Assembly: GCA_902625715.1 (NCBI GenBank) | Contig: CACOCP010000001.1 | Location: 186,001-250,000, forward strand | Direction of reading: 5' to 3' | DNA length: 64,000 bases | Source of the DNA: an uncultured Pelagibacteraceae bacterium | GTDB lineage: Bacteria; Pseudomonadota; Alphaproteobacteria; Pelagibacterales; Pelagibacteraceae | Shown here: in pieces, positions 10,064 through 20,805 of the stretch | Position numbering within the stretch: the first letter of the stretch is position 1 | Layout of the letters: every line of letters starts with the position of its first letter | Program-made: the position numbers and the translations under genes | The notes under the pieces: model-generated | Databases searched by the model: none | Told to the model about the DNA's origin: nothing | The model's input: only the letters and a program-made list of their open reading frames with translations

Positions 10064-11005
10064 TTATAGAGGTAAGAAACTTGTATCTACTGCTCCGTCT
10101 GGTGTTCCCATACCTTTTAAGAAGGCATCAAGATTACCACTTTCCATAGATTGTTTAGTTTCTTCTGGAGTTAAAAATTTGAAACCATCTAAGGTTTCTT
10201 TCATGTCTGCAACTTTCATCTCAGATGCCTTTGACATAGAATTCATATCGCTTTTACCAGCTCTATATCTATCATTAGCTTCATGAGTTACTTCGATAAA
10301 TGTTCTTAACATTCCAGGGTTCTCTTTCATAAATTTATCTGTTACTGACGTGATGTCTATTCCTAAAATACCAGCATCTCTTGCTTCTTGAACAGTTAAA
10401 AGTCTTGATCCAACTGCAGTTGCGGCCTTGATTGAGTTACCACCAAATAAACATGCCATTACAACATCACCACTTACTAAAGCAGCAGCACCTTCTTCAG
10501 GGTCCATTTGAATAATATCCATTTTACCTCTGTCAGCTCCAACAACCTTCATACTTTCATCAAAAACATATTCAGCCATTGTTCCAAGTGGAACAGCAAC
10601 TTTTTTGCCCTCTAGTTCCGTTGCATTTGCTTTTGTAATACCTGAAGCGTTCGATGTTACACATGTAGTTCCACCCATTCCATACTCCATTGCAATATCA
10701 ACAAGCTTAATTGGAGCTTTTGATTTTACGGCATTGATGAAAGGAACTAGTCCTTGTGAATAAGAAATATCAATATCTCCAGCTAACATCGCATCAGTCA
10801 TTGCACCACCGTTAGTGAAGTTTGTCCATTTAACCGGCACTCCAAGAGCTTTTGCAAAATTCTTTTTCTGCATGTCCTCTAAATTAGGACTTGGCCATTC
10901 TAAAAAGTATGCAACTCTAACTACGTTCGCTGCTGAATTAGCGGCAGTAATTGTAAGGTTTAGAGCAAAAATACTTCCTAAAATAAAACTAATTATTTTT
11001 TTCAT
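10064..11005 (-). CDS. tauA: Taurine ABC transporter substrate-binding protein
   Basis: Signal peptide MKKIISFILGSIFALNLTITAANSA then NVVRVAYFLEWPSPN...; start re-assigned from 11053 to the Met that begins the signal peptide. Confidence 0.85.
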   Translation of the reverse strand: MKKIISFILGSIFALNLTITAANSAANVVRVAYFLEWPSPNLEDMQKKNFAKALGVPVKWTNFTNGGAMTDAMLAGDIDISYSQGLVPFINAVKSKAPIKLVDIAMEYGMGGTTCVTSNASGITKANATELEGKKVAVPLGTMAEYVFDESMKVVGADRGKMDIIQMDPEEGAAALVSGDVVMACLFGGNSIKAATAVGSRLLTVQEARDAGILGIDITSVTDKFMKENPGMLRTFIEVTHEANDRYRAGKSDMNSMSKASEMKVADMKETLDGFKFLTPEETKQSMESGNLDAFLKGMGTPDGAVDTSFLPL

Positions 11006-11197
11006 TATTTCTCCTGTAATTAAATTTAATTTACGTGACATATTTAAGTTCATTATAAGATTGATGTAAATGATGAATTATGCATGAGGGGTGACATTAA
11101 AAACTTAGACAACTTTGAGTTGTATGGTATATTTATTTTCTGTCCAATCAAAATGAATTAGTCTAAGAGGATAAAAACTTACTTTTTTTAAAATTTT

Positions 11198-12541
11198 ATG
11201 AGTTCAGAAAAACCAAATATTCCAAATTCTTTAAATGAACATTGGATGCCATTTACATCCAATAAAGATTTTAAAGAAAATCCAAGATTAATAGTTGAAG
11301 CAAAAGGAGTTTATTTAAAAAATCATCATGGAAAAACTCAAATTGATGCAAGCTCTGGATTATTCTGCAATCCTTTAGGTCATGGGAGACAAGAAATTAT
11401 TGATGCAATAACTAAACAATTAAAAACTGTTGATTACGCTCAACCATTTCAACAAGGTTTTGGAGGTTCATTTGAACTTGCAACAAGAATTGCAAAACAT
11501 ACCCCAGGAAATTTAAATAGAATTTTTTATACAATTTGCGGATCAACTGCAGTTGAAACGGCAATTAAAATTGCGATAGCGTATCATAAGTCTAGAGGAG
11601 AAGGTAACCGTTTTAGATTTGTAGGCAGAGAAAGAGGATACCACGGAATGAATATTGGAGCGACATCTGTTGGTGGTATGATTAACAATGTTAAAACATT
11701 TGCAAGTGTATTAATGCCAGGTGTTGTTCATATGAGGCATACACATTTACCAGATCATAAATTTATTTCAGGTCAGCCAGAAACAGGTGCAGAGTTAGCT
11801 GAAGATTTAGAAAGAATTTGTACAAACTTTGGAGGAGAAAACATTGCTGCATGTATTGTTGAACCAATTGCTGGATCAACTGGAACTTTAGTTCCACCAA
11901 AAGGATACCTACAAAGATTAAGAGAGATTTGCGATAAGCATGGTATAATTTTAATTTTTGACGAGGTCATTACAGGTTGGGGAAGAACAGGTTCGCCATT
12001 TGCATCTCAAGAATATGGCGTAACACCAGATATAATTACAATGGCAAAAGCAACTACGAATGGTATATCGCCACTAGGTGCAGTAGCGTGTAAAGAAGAA
12101 ATTTATGACTCAATAATGGATGGTGCACCAAAAGGAACGATAGAGTTATTCCATGGATATACATACTCTGGAATTCCAATCTCTGTTGCAGCAGGTTTAG
12201 CAGTTCAAGATATATTTGAGAAAGAAGATATATTTAATAGAGCAAAAGAAATGAGTCCTTATTTCCAAGAAGGATTGATGTCTCTTAAAGATTTAGAAGC
12301 AGTAGATAACATTAGAGGATATGGAATGATGGGTGGAATTGATATGAAAATGGATAAGAAGCCCGGAGCTGCTGGATTTACATGTTTTAAACATTGTTAT
12401 GAAGCAGGAGTTAACTTTAAAGCAACTGGGGACTGTTTAATTATCGCTCCAATGTTCATTTGTGAAAAAAAACATATAGATGAAATTATTGAAAAACTCA
12501 GAACTGGAATATCAAACTACGCAAAAAGTAAAAAAAATTAA
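11198..12541 (+). CDS. tpa: Taurine-pyruvate aminotransferase (class III aminotransferase)
   Basis: Class III PLP fold (IFDEVITGWGRTG, MAKATTNGISPLGAV); between tauABC and ald. Confidence 0.85.
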   Translation: MSSEKPNIPNSLNEHWMPFTSNKDFKENPRLIVEAKGVYLKNHHGKTQIDASSGLFCNPLGHGRQEIIDAITKQLKTVDYAQPFQQGFGGSFELATRIAKHTPGNLNRIFYTICGSTAVETAIKIAIAYHKSRGEGNRFRFVGRERGYHGMNIGATSVGGMINNVKTFASVLMPGVVHMRHTHLPDHKFISGQPETGAELAEDLERICTNFGGENIAACIVEPIAGSTGTLVPPKGYLQRLREICDKHGIILIFDEVITGWGRTGSPFASQEYGVTPDIITMAKATTNGISPLGAVACKEEIYDSIMDGAPKGTIELFHGYTYSGIPISVAAGLAVQDIFEKEDIFNRAKEMSPYFQEGLMSLKDLEAVDNIRGYGMMGGIDMKMDKKPGAAGFTCFKHCYEAGVNFKATGDCLIIAPMFICEKKHIDEIIEKLRTGISNYAKSKKN

Positions 12542-12550
12542 TTCCAATTT

Positions 12551-13666
12551 ATGAAAATCGGTGTTCCTAAGGAAATTAAACCGCAAGAAAATCGTATAGG
12601 GCTTACTCCAGAAAGTGTAAAAACTTTAACCTCAAATGGTCATGAGGTATTAATTGAAAATAATGGTGGTTTTGAAGCTGGTTTTGATAATGATCAATAT
12701 AAATCAGCTGGAGGTAGAATAATTGATAAGGCAGAAGATATTTTTAACGACTCTGAAATAATTGTTAAAGTCAAAGAGCCTTTAGCAAATGAGGTAAAAA
12801 TGATTAAAGAAAATCAAATAGTTTTTACTTATTTGCATTTAGCTGCCGCAAAAGAATTAACACAAGGACTAATAAACTCGAAATCAGTTTGTATAGCTTA
12901 TGAAACAGTCACAGATAATAATGGTAGACTTCCATTGCTTGCACCAATGAGTGCGGTTGCAGGTAGAATGTCTGTTCAAGCTGGAGCACATTGTTTAGAA
13001 AAAAATCAAAAAGGAAGAGGAATATTGCTCGGAGGTGCTCCTGGTGGAGAACCTGGTAATGTAGTTATTTTAGGTGGAGGAGTTGTTGGAGAAAATGCTG
13101 CGATTATTGCAACTGGAATGAGAGCAAAAGTTCATATAGTTGATAAATCAGCTAAAAGATTAAAACAATTAACAGAAATGTTTGGTGATAAAATAATTCC
13201 TCAATTAAGCGATGAAACCGATATAGAGAAACTGATTTCAGAATGTGATTTATTAGTTGGTGGAGTTTTAATTCCAGGAGCTGAAGCGCCAAAGTTAGTT
13301 AAAAAAAATATGTTAAAGAACATGAAAAGAGGTTCAGTCATCGTAGATGTTGCAATTGACCAAGGTGGATGTGTTGAAACTAGTAAACCAACAACACATG
13401 CAGAACCAACTTATATTATTGACGATGTCGTTCACTACTGTGTAGCAAATATGCCTGGTGGTGTACCAAGAACATCCACAATAGCATTAAATAATGCAAC
13501 TTTACCTTTTTTATCAAAGCTTGCTCAAGACGGCTATCAAAAAGCTTTAAAAAATGATCCTAATTTTTTAGCTGGGCTAAATATTTACAAAGGACAAGTC
13601 ACTTATAAAGCTGTTGCTGATGTTTTCGGCCATCATTATAAAAGTGCAAATGAAGTGTTAAACTAA
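12551..13666 (+). CDS. ald: Alanine dehydrogenase
   Basis: MKIGVPKEIKPQENRIGLTPESV, YLHLAAAKELT, VVILGGGVVGENAA, DVAIDQGGCVETSKPTTH. Confidence 0.95.
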   Translation: MKIGVPKEIKPQENRIGLTPESVKTLTSNGHEVLIENNGGFEAGFDNDQYKSAGGRIIDKAEDIFNDSEIIVKVKEPLANEVKMIKENQIVFTYLHLAAAKELTQGLINSKSVCIAYETVTDNNGRLPLLAPMSAVAGRMSVQAGAHCLEKNQKGRGILLGGAPGGEPGNVVILGGGVVGENAAIIATGMRAKVHIVDKSAKRLKQLTEMFGDKIIPQLSDETDIEKLISECDLLVGGVLIPGAEAPKLVKKNMLKNMKRGSVIVDVAIDQGGCVETSKPTTHAEPTYIIDDVVHYCVANMPGGVPRTSTIALNNATLPFLSKLAQDGYQKALKNDPNFLAGLNIYKGQVTYKAVADVFGHHYKSANEVLN

Positions 13667-14274
13667 TTTAATAAAGAAATTAATTTCTCCTCAATAGTTC
13701 TACTAATTATTTTAACACCATTAGGATTTGGATGCATTCCATCTTCAAGATTAAATTCTGGTTTAAAAGCAACACCTTCTAATAAAAAGGGTATGAAAAT
13801 TAAATTATATTTTTTTGAGAGTGATGTATAGATTTCATCAAATTCTTTTTTATATTTTTCGCCATGTGAAGTAGGTGCTACCATTCCAGCTAAGATTAAA
13901 TTAATTTTTTTATTTAAAGTTATTTTAATAATCTTCTCTAAATTTTTTTTTGTTTCTTCAGGTTTAATCCCTCTGAGCATATCATTTGCACCCAATCCTA
14001 AAATTAAAATATCAATATCATTTTCTGATAAAGTCCAATTAATTTTATTTAAACCTCCTGCAGAAGTATCTCCAGATACACTGGCATTAACAATATTTAC
14101 ATTATAACCTTTAATTCTAAGTTCATTTTCTAATATTGTTGATAAGTGGTCTTCTTTTTTCAATCCATAACCAGCCATTAAACTATCACCAAATAAAACT
14201 ATTTTTTCTACCGCACTTGCATTAATAGTCATTAAACAGATTATAAATATTTTAATAATTAAACTTTTGTTCAT
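13663..14274 (-). CDS. tesA: Arylesterase / SGNH (TesA-like) hydrolase with signal peptide
   Basis: VLFGDSLMAGYGL (GDSL block), GANDMLRG, DGMHPNPNG; start set at MNKSLIIKIFIICLMTINASA. Confidence 0.85.
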   Translation of the reverse strand: MNKSLIIKIFIICLMTINASAVEKIVLFGDSLMAGYGLKKEDHLSTILENELRIKGYNVNIVNASVSGDTSAGGLNKINWTLSENDIDILILGLGANDMLRGIKPEETKKNLEKIIKITLNKKINLILAGMVAPTSHGEKYKKEFDEIYTSLSKKYNLIFIPFLLEGVAFKPEFNLEDGMHPNPNGVKIISRTIEEKLISLLN

Positions 14275-14938
14275 GAGCACTCTTCTTAAATTAAATAAAG
14301 TAAATCTTAAATACCAAACTGGGAAAGATAACATAAGAGTTTTAAAAGATATTAATTTAACTACAAAAAAAAAAGAGACAATCTCTATTGTAGGTGAGAG
14401 TGGATCAGGAAAAACCAGTCTTATAATGTTAATTGGTGGATTAGAAAAAGCAACATCAGGTAAAATTTTTTTTCAAAATCATGAAATTACAAAACTTGAT
14501 GAGGATAAGGTCTCTGAGATAAGAAGAAAAAATATTGGAATAGTATTTCAATCATTTTACTTAATCCCCAATTATACAGCAGTTGAAAATGTTGCTTTAA
14601 CACTCGAGTTAAACAAATTTAAAAATTCTGAAAAAGAGGCAAAAATTTTATTAGATCGGTTTGGACTTAATCACCGTTTTAATAATTTACCCAGCCAATT
14701 ATCTGGAGGTGAGCAGCAAAGAGTTGCGATAGCTAGAGCTATTGCAATGAAACCAGAGTTAATTTTAGCTGATGAACCCACTGGAAATTTAGATACCGAA
14801 AATTCATTAATGATTTCGGATATATTGTTTAATTATGTAAAAGAAGAAGGCTCATCATTAATTATGGTAACTCATGATCCAAAGTTAGCAAAAAAAGCAA
14901 AACGAAAAATAAAAATTAAAGATGGAAAAATTAAATAA
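14273..14938 (+). CDS. ABC transporter ATP-binding protein (YbbA/LolD type)
   Basis: GESGSGKTSL, LSGGEQQRVAIARAI, LILADEPTGNLD; ATG at 14273 preferred over the TTG at 14267. Confidence 0.9.
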   Translation: MSTLLKLNKVNLKYQTGKDNIRVLKDINLTTKKKETISIVGESGSGKTSLIMLIGGLEKATSGKIFFQNHEITKLDEDKVSEIRRKNIGIVFQSFYLIPNYTAVENVALTLELNKFKNSEKEAKILLDRFGLNHRFNNLPSQLSGGEQQRVAIARAIAMKPELILADEPTGNLDTENSLMISDILFNYVKEEGSSLIMVTHDPKLAKKAKRKIKIKDGKIK

Positions 14939-17459
14939 TTCATCAGTGGGATATTTAATTTTTAGATATGCCTTAAAAGATTTAAGTAGGAATTATAAAA
15001 AAATTTCCAGTATCATAGCTACTCTTTTTATAAGTCTTTTCATATTAAGTGCTATTTTCACTATTGAGGATAGTTTGAAAAAAGAACTCAATGATAATGC
15101 TAAAGCATTGTTAGGAGGTGATCTTGAAATTGATTATAATCGTAACAAAGGAAATCTTAAACTTATTAATGAAGTAAAAAAGTTTGCAACTGTATCCCAA
15201 ATGATTGAGTTCAGCACAATGGTCTCAACAATAGATAGAGAAAAAAACAAATCACTTTTTACAAGGATTAAAACTGTTGATACAAACTATCCATTATATG
15301 GTTCTGTTAATTATGAACCTTCCAGGTCGTTTGATAGAATACATAGAGAGCTAAATACTCTTTTAATTAATGAAAGTTTGTCAAAAAATCTCAATGTAAA
15401 AATTAACGATAAAATAAAAGTTCAAAATCAAATTTTTACTGTTATTGGAATAGTAAAATCTGTTCCAGATGTGAGTGGATTTGTAGCCTTTGGTGATTGG
15501 GCACTTGCTGGCGAACAAACATTAGAAACTTTGAAATTAAATGGGATTGGTAGCTTTTTAAATTATGAATATAAAGTAAAATTTAATCAAGGTGATGATA
15601 CTAGAAAAATTGAAAAAAAAATTCAGGATATATTCAAAAATGATGAAAAAGTACAACTTAGATATCCAGAAAATTCTGCAAGTGGTTTAAAACGAATTAT
15701 TAATAATTTTTCGCAGTTTTTATCTTTAGTATCAATAAGTGCGATGTTAATTGCAGGAATTGGTATCGCCAACACTCTTTTATCTTTTGTTAATCAAAAT
15801 AACATGTCTATAGCAGTTAGAAAAGCAGTAGGATTTTATTCAGGAAATATTAAAAACTTATATTACCTACAACTATTAATATTACTTTTAATAATTACCA
15901 CATTGGCTTACTGCTTAAGTTTTTTAATTGTTCCAATCGTAGACAAATATTTGTCAAATGGACTAGGATTGAGCGTATCCCCGGTTTTTTCTATAATAAA
16001 TTTTTTAAAAATATTTTTAGTGGGATTATTAGTACTAGTCATTTTTTCTATTCCCACAATAAATTCTATTGATCAAGTAAAAGCATCAAATTTATTTAGA
16101 AATGTATTTCAAAATTTAGAATTTTACTATTCAAAAAAATCAATTTTTTTAAGTCTAATTTTATTAAGTATTTTAATATTATTATTTAGTGCTGAATCAG
16201 AAAGACCTGTTTATAGTATTGGATATTTCGTAGCTTTTTTTATTTGTTTAATTGTATTTTTTTTACTTTCAAAAATTATTATTCTATTTTTAAAAAAATT
16301 TAAATCTACTTCAAATATTTCATTAAAAGTAACTATTAAAAATATTACTCAAGCTAAAAGTATTACTCCAATAACAATTATGTCTCTTGGATTAGGAGTA
16401 ACATTACTTTTAACACTTGCCTTGGTTGGAATTAATTTTCAAAGAGAAATAGCAAGATCAATACCAAATATTGCACCCGATTACTTTTTTGTTGGAATTC
16501 AAAATGAACAGAAAAATATTTTTAAAAAAAATATAATAAGCATGGATCCTAATGTTAATATTGAAGTGGTGCCTATGGTATCTTCAGGTATTATTAAAAT
16601 TAATGGCGTTAATCCAAGTACCTATATTAAACCAGAAAATGATAGTTACTGGGTGATCGGAAGTGATCGTAGATCTTCCTGGGTAGATGAGGTTCCGAAA
16701 GACAATCCTTTAACTGAAGGTGAGTGGTGGGATCTAACTAAACCTAATAAACTTCAGATTTCTTTAGATGCAAAAGTTGCAGAAGATTTAGATATAAATT
16801 TAGGGGATATATTCACATTAAATATTTACGGTCGAGAAATAGAAGGTGAAATTGTTAACTTTAGGGCAGTAGATTATAGAGATCTAAACATAAATTTTGC
16901 TATGTTGTTTAATCCACAATTTGCAAAAAACATTCCTCATGAATATCTGGCAACAGCAAAATTTGATAATATCGAAAAGTTTGATGAAATTAAAATGCTT
17001 GAAGTTCTTCCAAGTTTATCAATGATTAAAATATCAGATTACTTAAACAAAGTAACAGATGTAATAAATAAAGTATTCATTGCTGTAACTTTAATTTCGG
17101 CAGTAACAATTGTTATTGGTCTTATCGTAATTTCAAGCACCATTATGGTTCAAGGTAAGGTAAAACAATATCAAAACTTAGTTTTCAAAATTTTAGGTTT
17201 TTCAAAAAAGGAAATTATATTTTCCTCAATTATAGAGTTTATAATAAATTTTATTTCTATTATTTTATTTTCAACTTTTTTTGCAGTTATTACATCAAAA
17301 TATATAATCGAGAGTATATTCCAATTAAATTGGGAGTTTGATTTTACAATATTTCTTAATATATCTTTTTCAATTGCATTGGTAACTTTGATGCTAATTA
17401 TATTTGCTAATTTGAAATATTTAAGTCCTAAAGTTTATCCATTAGTTAGAAATGAATAG
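14922..17459 (+). CDS. FtsX-like ABC permease (YbbP type)
   Basis: 845 aa with FtsX-like segments and large extracytoplasmic domains; overlaps the ATPase gene. Confidence 0.85.
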   Translation: MEKLNNSSVGYLIFRYALKDLSRNYKKISSIIATLFISLFILSAIFTIEDSLKKELNDNAKALLGGDLEIDYNRNKGNLKLINEVKKFATVSQMIEFSTMVSTIDREKNKSLFTRIKTVDTNYPLYGSVNYEPSRSFDRIHRELNTLLINESLSKNLNVKINDKIKVQNQIFTVIGIVKSVPDVSGFVAFGDWALAGEQTLETLKLNGIGSFLNYEYKVKFNQGDDTRKIEKKIQDIFKNDEKVQLRYPENSASGLKRIINNFSQFLSLVSISAMLIAGIGIANTLLSFVNQNNMSIAVRKAVGFYSGNIKNLYYLQLLILLLIITTLAYCLSFLIVPIVDKYLSNGLGLSVSPVFSIINFLKIFLVGLLVLVIFSIPTINSIDQVKASNLFRNVFQNLEFYYSKKSIFLSLILLSILILLFSAESERPVYSIGYFVAFFICLIVFFLLSKIIILFLKKFKSTSNISLKVTIKNITQAKSITPITIMSLGLGVTLLLTLALVGINFQREIARSIPNIAPDYFFVGIQNEQKNIFKKNIISMDPNVNIEVVPMVSSGIIKINGVNPSTYIKPENDSYWVIGSDRRSSWVDEVPKDNPLTEGEWWDLTKPNKLQISLDAKVAEDLDINLGDIFTLNIYGREIEGEIVNFRAVDYRDLNINFAMLFNPQFAKNIPHEYLATAKFDNIEKFDEIKMLEVLPSLSMIKISDYLNKVTDVINKVFIAVTLISAVTIVIGLIVISSTIMVQGKVKQYQNLVFKILGFSKKEIIFSSIIEFIINFISIILFSTFFAVITSKYIIESIFQLNWEFDFTIFLNISFSIALVTLMLIIFANLKYLSPKVYPLVRNE

Positions 17460-17460
17460 T

Positions 17461-17844
17461 TTAAATTCCTTTTTTTAATAAATTATAAATATCATCTTTA
17501 TTATCTAGTCCAATTTCCTTAGCTATTTCTTTGCCATCTTTATAAATCACTATAGTAGTCCAAAACTTTATATTTAGTTTTTCATTAATATTTTTATTTT
17601 TATCATGTTCATAAAAAAGAAACTCAAACTCAGGAAAATCTTTTTTTGCTTGTTTAAAAATAGAACTTTGGGTTGCACAAACTGAACACCATTCATTCCA
17701 AGAATTAATTACAATTGTTTTTCCTTGATTATTTAATTTATCAAATTCGTTCAAGGAAAAATTAGAAGATTTTTCAAAGCTAAAACTTGAAAATGAGTAA
17801 AAAGTAAAACAAATTACAGATAATAAATATTTTAGTTTAGTCAT
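17461..17844 (-). CDS. Thioredoxin-fold protein, secreted
   Basis: Signal peptide; SWNEWCSVCATQSSIFKQ CxxC motif. Confidence 0.8.
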   Translation of the reverse strand: MTKLKYLLSVICFTFYSFSSFSFEKSSNFSLNEFDKLNNQGKTIVINSWNEWCSVCATQSSIFKQAKKDFPEFEFLFYEHDKNKNINEKLNIKFWTTIVIYKDGKEIAKEIGLDNKDDIYNLLKKGI

Positions 17845-18368
17845 GTTATTCTTTTAATAACATTATCTTTAAAAACAAAAGTATGTAACAATGCCGCCAA
17901 GATATGCAAAGATATCAGAGCGATTAAAGTATAATTTGAGTATATATGCACATCATAACTCAAATCAGCATAATCAAAATTTGTTTTTAGTTTGATTTCA
18001 ATGATCCCAAAATTTAATTTTTCACCATTAAACAACTTTTTTAATATCCCAGAAGAAGTGACTGTTAGAAGTGTTAAATATAATAGAAAATGATTTAATT
18101 TTGCAATTATCATTTGACCTGAAAATGCCTCAATTGGATCATCAGGAGATTTAAAAAAAAGTCTGAATAAAAGTCTCAATAAAGTAATGTAAAAAATTAC
18201 AATTCCGATAAATACGTGAATTTCCTCAATTGTTATTCTAAAATCAGAAAATTCTTGTCGCACTAAATAAAAACCAAGAGGTATTTGAATGACTAGACCT
18301 ATGACACTCATCCAATGTAAAAGCTTTGTTGAAATATTATATCTTTGTATAATGTTAACATCTCTCAT
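17841..18368 (-). CDS. Cytochrome b561 family protein
   Basis: RYNISTKLLHWMSVIGLVIQIPLG, EIHVFIGIVIF, HILAALLHTFV. Confidence 0.85.
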   Translation of the reverse strand: MRDVNIIQRYNISTKLLHWMSVIGLVIQIPLGFYLVRQEFSDFRITIEEIHVFIGIVIFYITLLRLLFRLFFKSPDDPIEAFSGQMIIAKLNHFLLYLTLLTVTSSGILKKLFNGEKLNFGIIEIKLKTNFDYADLSYDVHIYSNYTLIALISLHILAALLHTFVFKDNVIKRIT

Positions 18369-18379
18369 AATCTATATTT

Positions 18380-18829
18380 ATGAAAAATAAAATTTTATTA
18401 ATTATTTATGTTGTTGCTTCATTTTTTAGCGCCAATTTTATTGCGCATTCTGAGGAAAGTATAGAGCAGATAATTAAAGGCAGAAAAGCACTTTTTAGTA
18501 AAAATTATAAAACTGCAAAAAGAGTAGACATACTATCTAAAGATTTAGAATTTGAGGATGCAAAAAAATTTATGCTCGACATGCAAAAAAATTATATAGA
18601 GCTTTTAAAATATTTTCCTGAAAATACTAAAGAGGGATTTGGCACTCAGTCACTACCGACAATTTGGCAAAATAAAGATGAGTTTAACTTGCTGATGCAA
18701 AAGTCTGCTGATGATTTAATTCAGTTAGCTAGTTTGATCGAAGAAGCTGAAGATATTAGAGGTACTTTAAAAAAATATATGTGGCAAAATTGCAATACAT
18801 GTCATAGCAAGTTCAGAAAACCTCACTAA
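18380..18829 (+). CDS. Cytochrome c' (c556-like)
   Basis: Signal peptide and C-terminal CNTCHSKFRKPH heme motif. Confidence 0.85.
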   Translation: MKNKILLIIYVVASFFSANFIAHSEESIEQIIKGRKALFSKNYKTAKRVDILSKDLEFEDAKKFMLDMQKNYIELLKYFPENTKEGFGTQSLPTIWQNKDEFNLLMQKSADDLIQLASLIEEAEDIRGTLKKYMWQNCNTCHSKFRKPH

Positions 18830-18922
18830 ATAATAAATTACAATATAATTAAAATAAACAGTTGTTATTTAAATATTATTAATAATGTATATTTAAATCT
18901 AAATATAAGATTCTAATTAGTC

Positions 18923-19324
18923 ATGATAAAAAAAATAAATAGTTTTTTTGATAACTTTGAAGCCCTTGCATCATTATTTTTAAGGTTTGCAATTGGAATT
19001 GCTTTTATAATTCATGGTTATGGTAAATTCCCATTACCCCCGGAAGGTCTGATAGATTATTTTGGTTTATCACCTTTCATAGCTTCTGTTGTAGCTGTAT
19101 CAGAGCTTAGTTCAGGTATTATTTTAATTTTTAGTGGTTTTTTGAAAAATCCTATTGGGAATATAATCACTCGTTTAATTGGTTTAAATATTGTTATTTT
19201 GATGACAGGTATTTTTATAGTTGCTCATCCAGATTGGTTTATAACCAAAACATTGTTTACTAGTTCTCAGATATTTTTATTCATAGGCGGTTTGTTTTTC
19301 TTAATAAAAGGGAACAGATCATAA
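18923..19324 (+). CDS. DoxX family protein
   Basis: FLRFAIGIAFIIHGYGKFPLPPEGLIDYFG, SELSSGIILIFSGF. Confidence 0.85.
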   Translation: MIKKINSFFDNFEALASLFLRFAIGIAFIIHGYGKFPLPPEGLIDYFGLSPFIASVVAVSELSSGIILIFSGFLKNPIGNIITRLIGLNIVILMTGIFIVAHPDWFITKTLFTSSQIFLFIGGLFFLIKGNRS

Positions 19325-19327
19325 CAA

Positions 19328-19771
19328 ATGAGTTCTGAAAGCGTTGGAATTGTTTGGTCATGCAAACACACATGGCGTCGAAGTGCTGCAAATACTGGGT
19401 GGTGTCTTTTAGGATGTTCAATAGGAGACTTAGGTACAATTTTATTTTTTCAAATAACCCAAATCCCATTTCCTGTTTTATATATAATGCTATTAGCAAT
19501 ATTAAATGGATTGATAACAAGTATAATACTTGAGACTATAATTTTAATCAGACAGAATTTTACTGTTAAAAATGCAATTCAGACTGCATTCGGTATGAGC
19601 TTTATCTCAATGATTAGTATGGAAGTGACAATGAATCTCACAGATTTTTTTCTTACTGGTGGCGCTGTACTAACTTGGTGGGTTGTTCCAATTATGCTTG
19701 TAATGGGTTTTTTAACACCATGGCCTTATAATTATTGGAGATTAAAAAAATATAATATAGCCTGCCATTAG
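19328..19771 (+). CDS. DUF4396-like integral membrane protein
   Basis: WRRSAANTGWCLLGCSIGDLG, GMSFISMISMEVTMN, VVPIMLVMGFLTPWPYNYWRLKKY. Confidence 0.65.
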   Translation: MSSESVGIVWSCKHTWRRSAANTGWCLLGCSIGDLGTILFFQITQIPFPVLYIMLLAILNGLITSIILETIILIRQNFTVKNAIQTAFGMSFISMISMEVTMNLTDFFLTGGAVLTWWVVPIMLVMGFLTPWPYNYWRLKKYNIACH

Positions 19772-19869
19772 CTAAACTTAGAAAGCAGATAAAATAAGTA
19801 ATAATAATATTAAATAAACCTTAATTTCTTGTAATAATTCTTTTAACAATTATATATTTTTCAACTTTA

Positions 19870-20805
19870 ATGATTGAAAATCAAATAATAATTAAAAACT
19901 TATCGAAAATTTACAGCAATGGTTTTGAGGCTTTAAAAAAAATTAACTTAAATATTAGAAAAGGAGAAATCCTTGCAATGTTAGGCCCAAATGGTGCAGG
20001 TAAAACTACTTTAATTAGTACCATTTGCGGGATAGTTACTCCTAGTTCAGGAAATGTAACTGTAGATAGTTATGATATTATTGAGCAATACCGTGAAACA
20101 AGATCTAGGATTGGCTTAGTTCCGCAGGAACTTACTCTTGAACAATTTGAAACTGTTTTTAATAATGTTTCGTACTCTAGAGGTTTGTATGGAAAATCTC
20201 CAAATCCAGAGCATATCGAAAAAGTTTTAAGAGATTTAAGTTTATGGGATAAAAAAGATCTTGGATTAAGACAGTTGTCAGGTGGAATGAAAAGGAGAGT
20301 TTTGATTGCCAAAGCATTATCTCATGAACCTTCAATTTTATTTTTAGACGAACCAACCGCAGGAGTAGATGTTGAGCTTAGACAAGATATGTGGAAGGTT
20401 GTAGAAAAATTAAGACAAAGTGGTGTAACAATTATTTTAACAACTCATTATATAGAAGAAGCAGAGGCTATTGCTGATAGAGTTGCAGTAATAAATCAGG
20501 GAGAAATTGTAGTTGTAGAAGACAAAAAGGAGCTACTTAAAAAAATGGGTCATAAGAAACTTTTAATTGAATTACAAGATAAAATTTTCTCAGTCCCTCA
20601 AGAATTATCTAAATATGAATTAGTTTTAGGACAAGATCAAATGTCGTTAATTTATACCTATAGCCTTGAAGCAGAAAGGACTGGAATTACAAATTTACTA
20701 CAAGATTTAAGAGAAGCAGGCTTAAAACTAAGGGACTTAAAAACTGAGCAAAATACATTAGAAAAAATATTTGTAAATTTAGTAAAGGAAAATAATGAAA
20801 TTTAA
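19870..20805 (+). CDS. ABC-2 type transporter ATP-binding protein
   Basis: [47 protein letters not shown]. Confidence 0.9.
   Translation: MIENQIIIKNLSKIYSNGFEALKKINLNIRKGEILAMLGPNGAGKTTLISTICGIVTPSSGNVTVDSYDIIEQYRETRSRIGLVPQELTLEQFETVFNNVSYSRGLYGKSPNPEHIEKVLRDLSLWDKKDLGLRQLSGGMKRRVLIAKALSHEPSILFLDEPTAGVDVELRQDMWKVVEKLRQSGVTIILTTHYIEEAEAIADRVAVINQGEIVVVEDKKELLKKMGHKKLLIELQDKIFSVPQELSKYELVLGQDQMSLIYTYSLEAERTGITNLLQDLREAGLKLRDLKTEQNTLEKIFVNLVKENNEI

Noticed and set aside
10032-10286. + ORF antisense to tauA (also 10815-11069)
   Set aside because: Shadow ORFs within tauA; the tauA reading frame is clearly coding
19281-19520. 79-aa minus ORF across the DoxX/DUF4396 junction
   Set aside because: Overlaps two plausible sense genes and has no signal of its own
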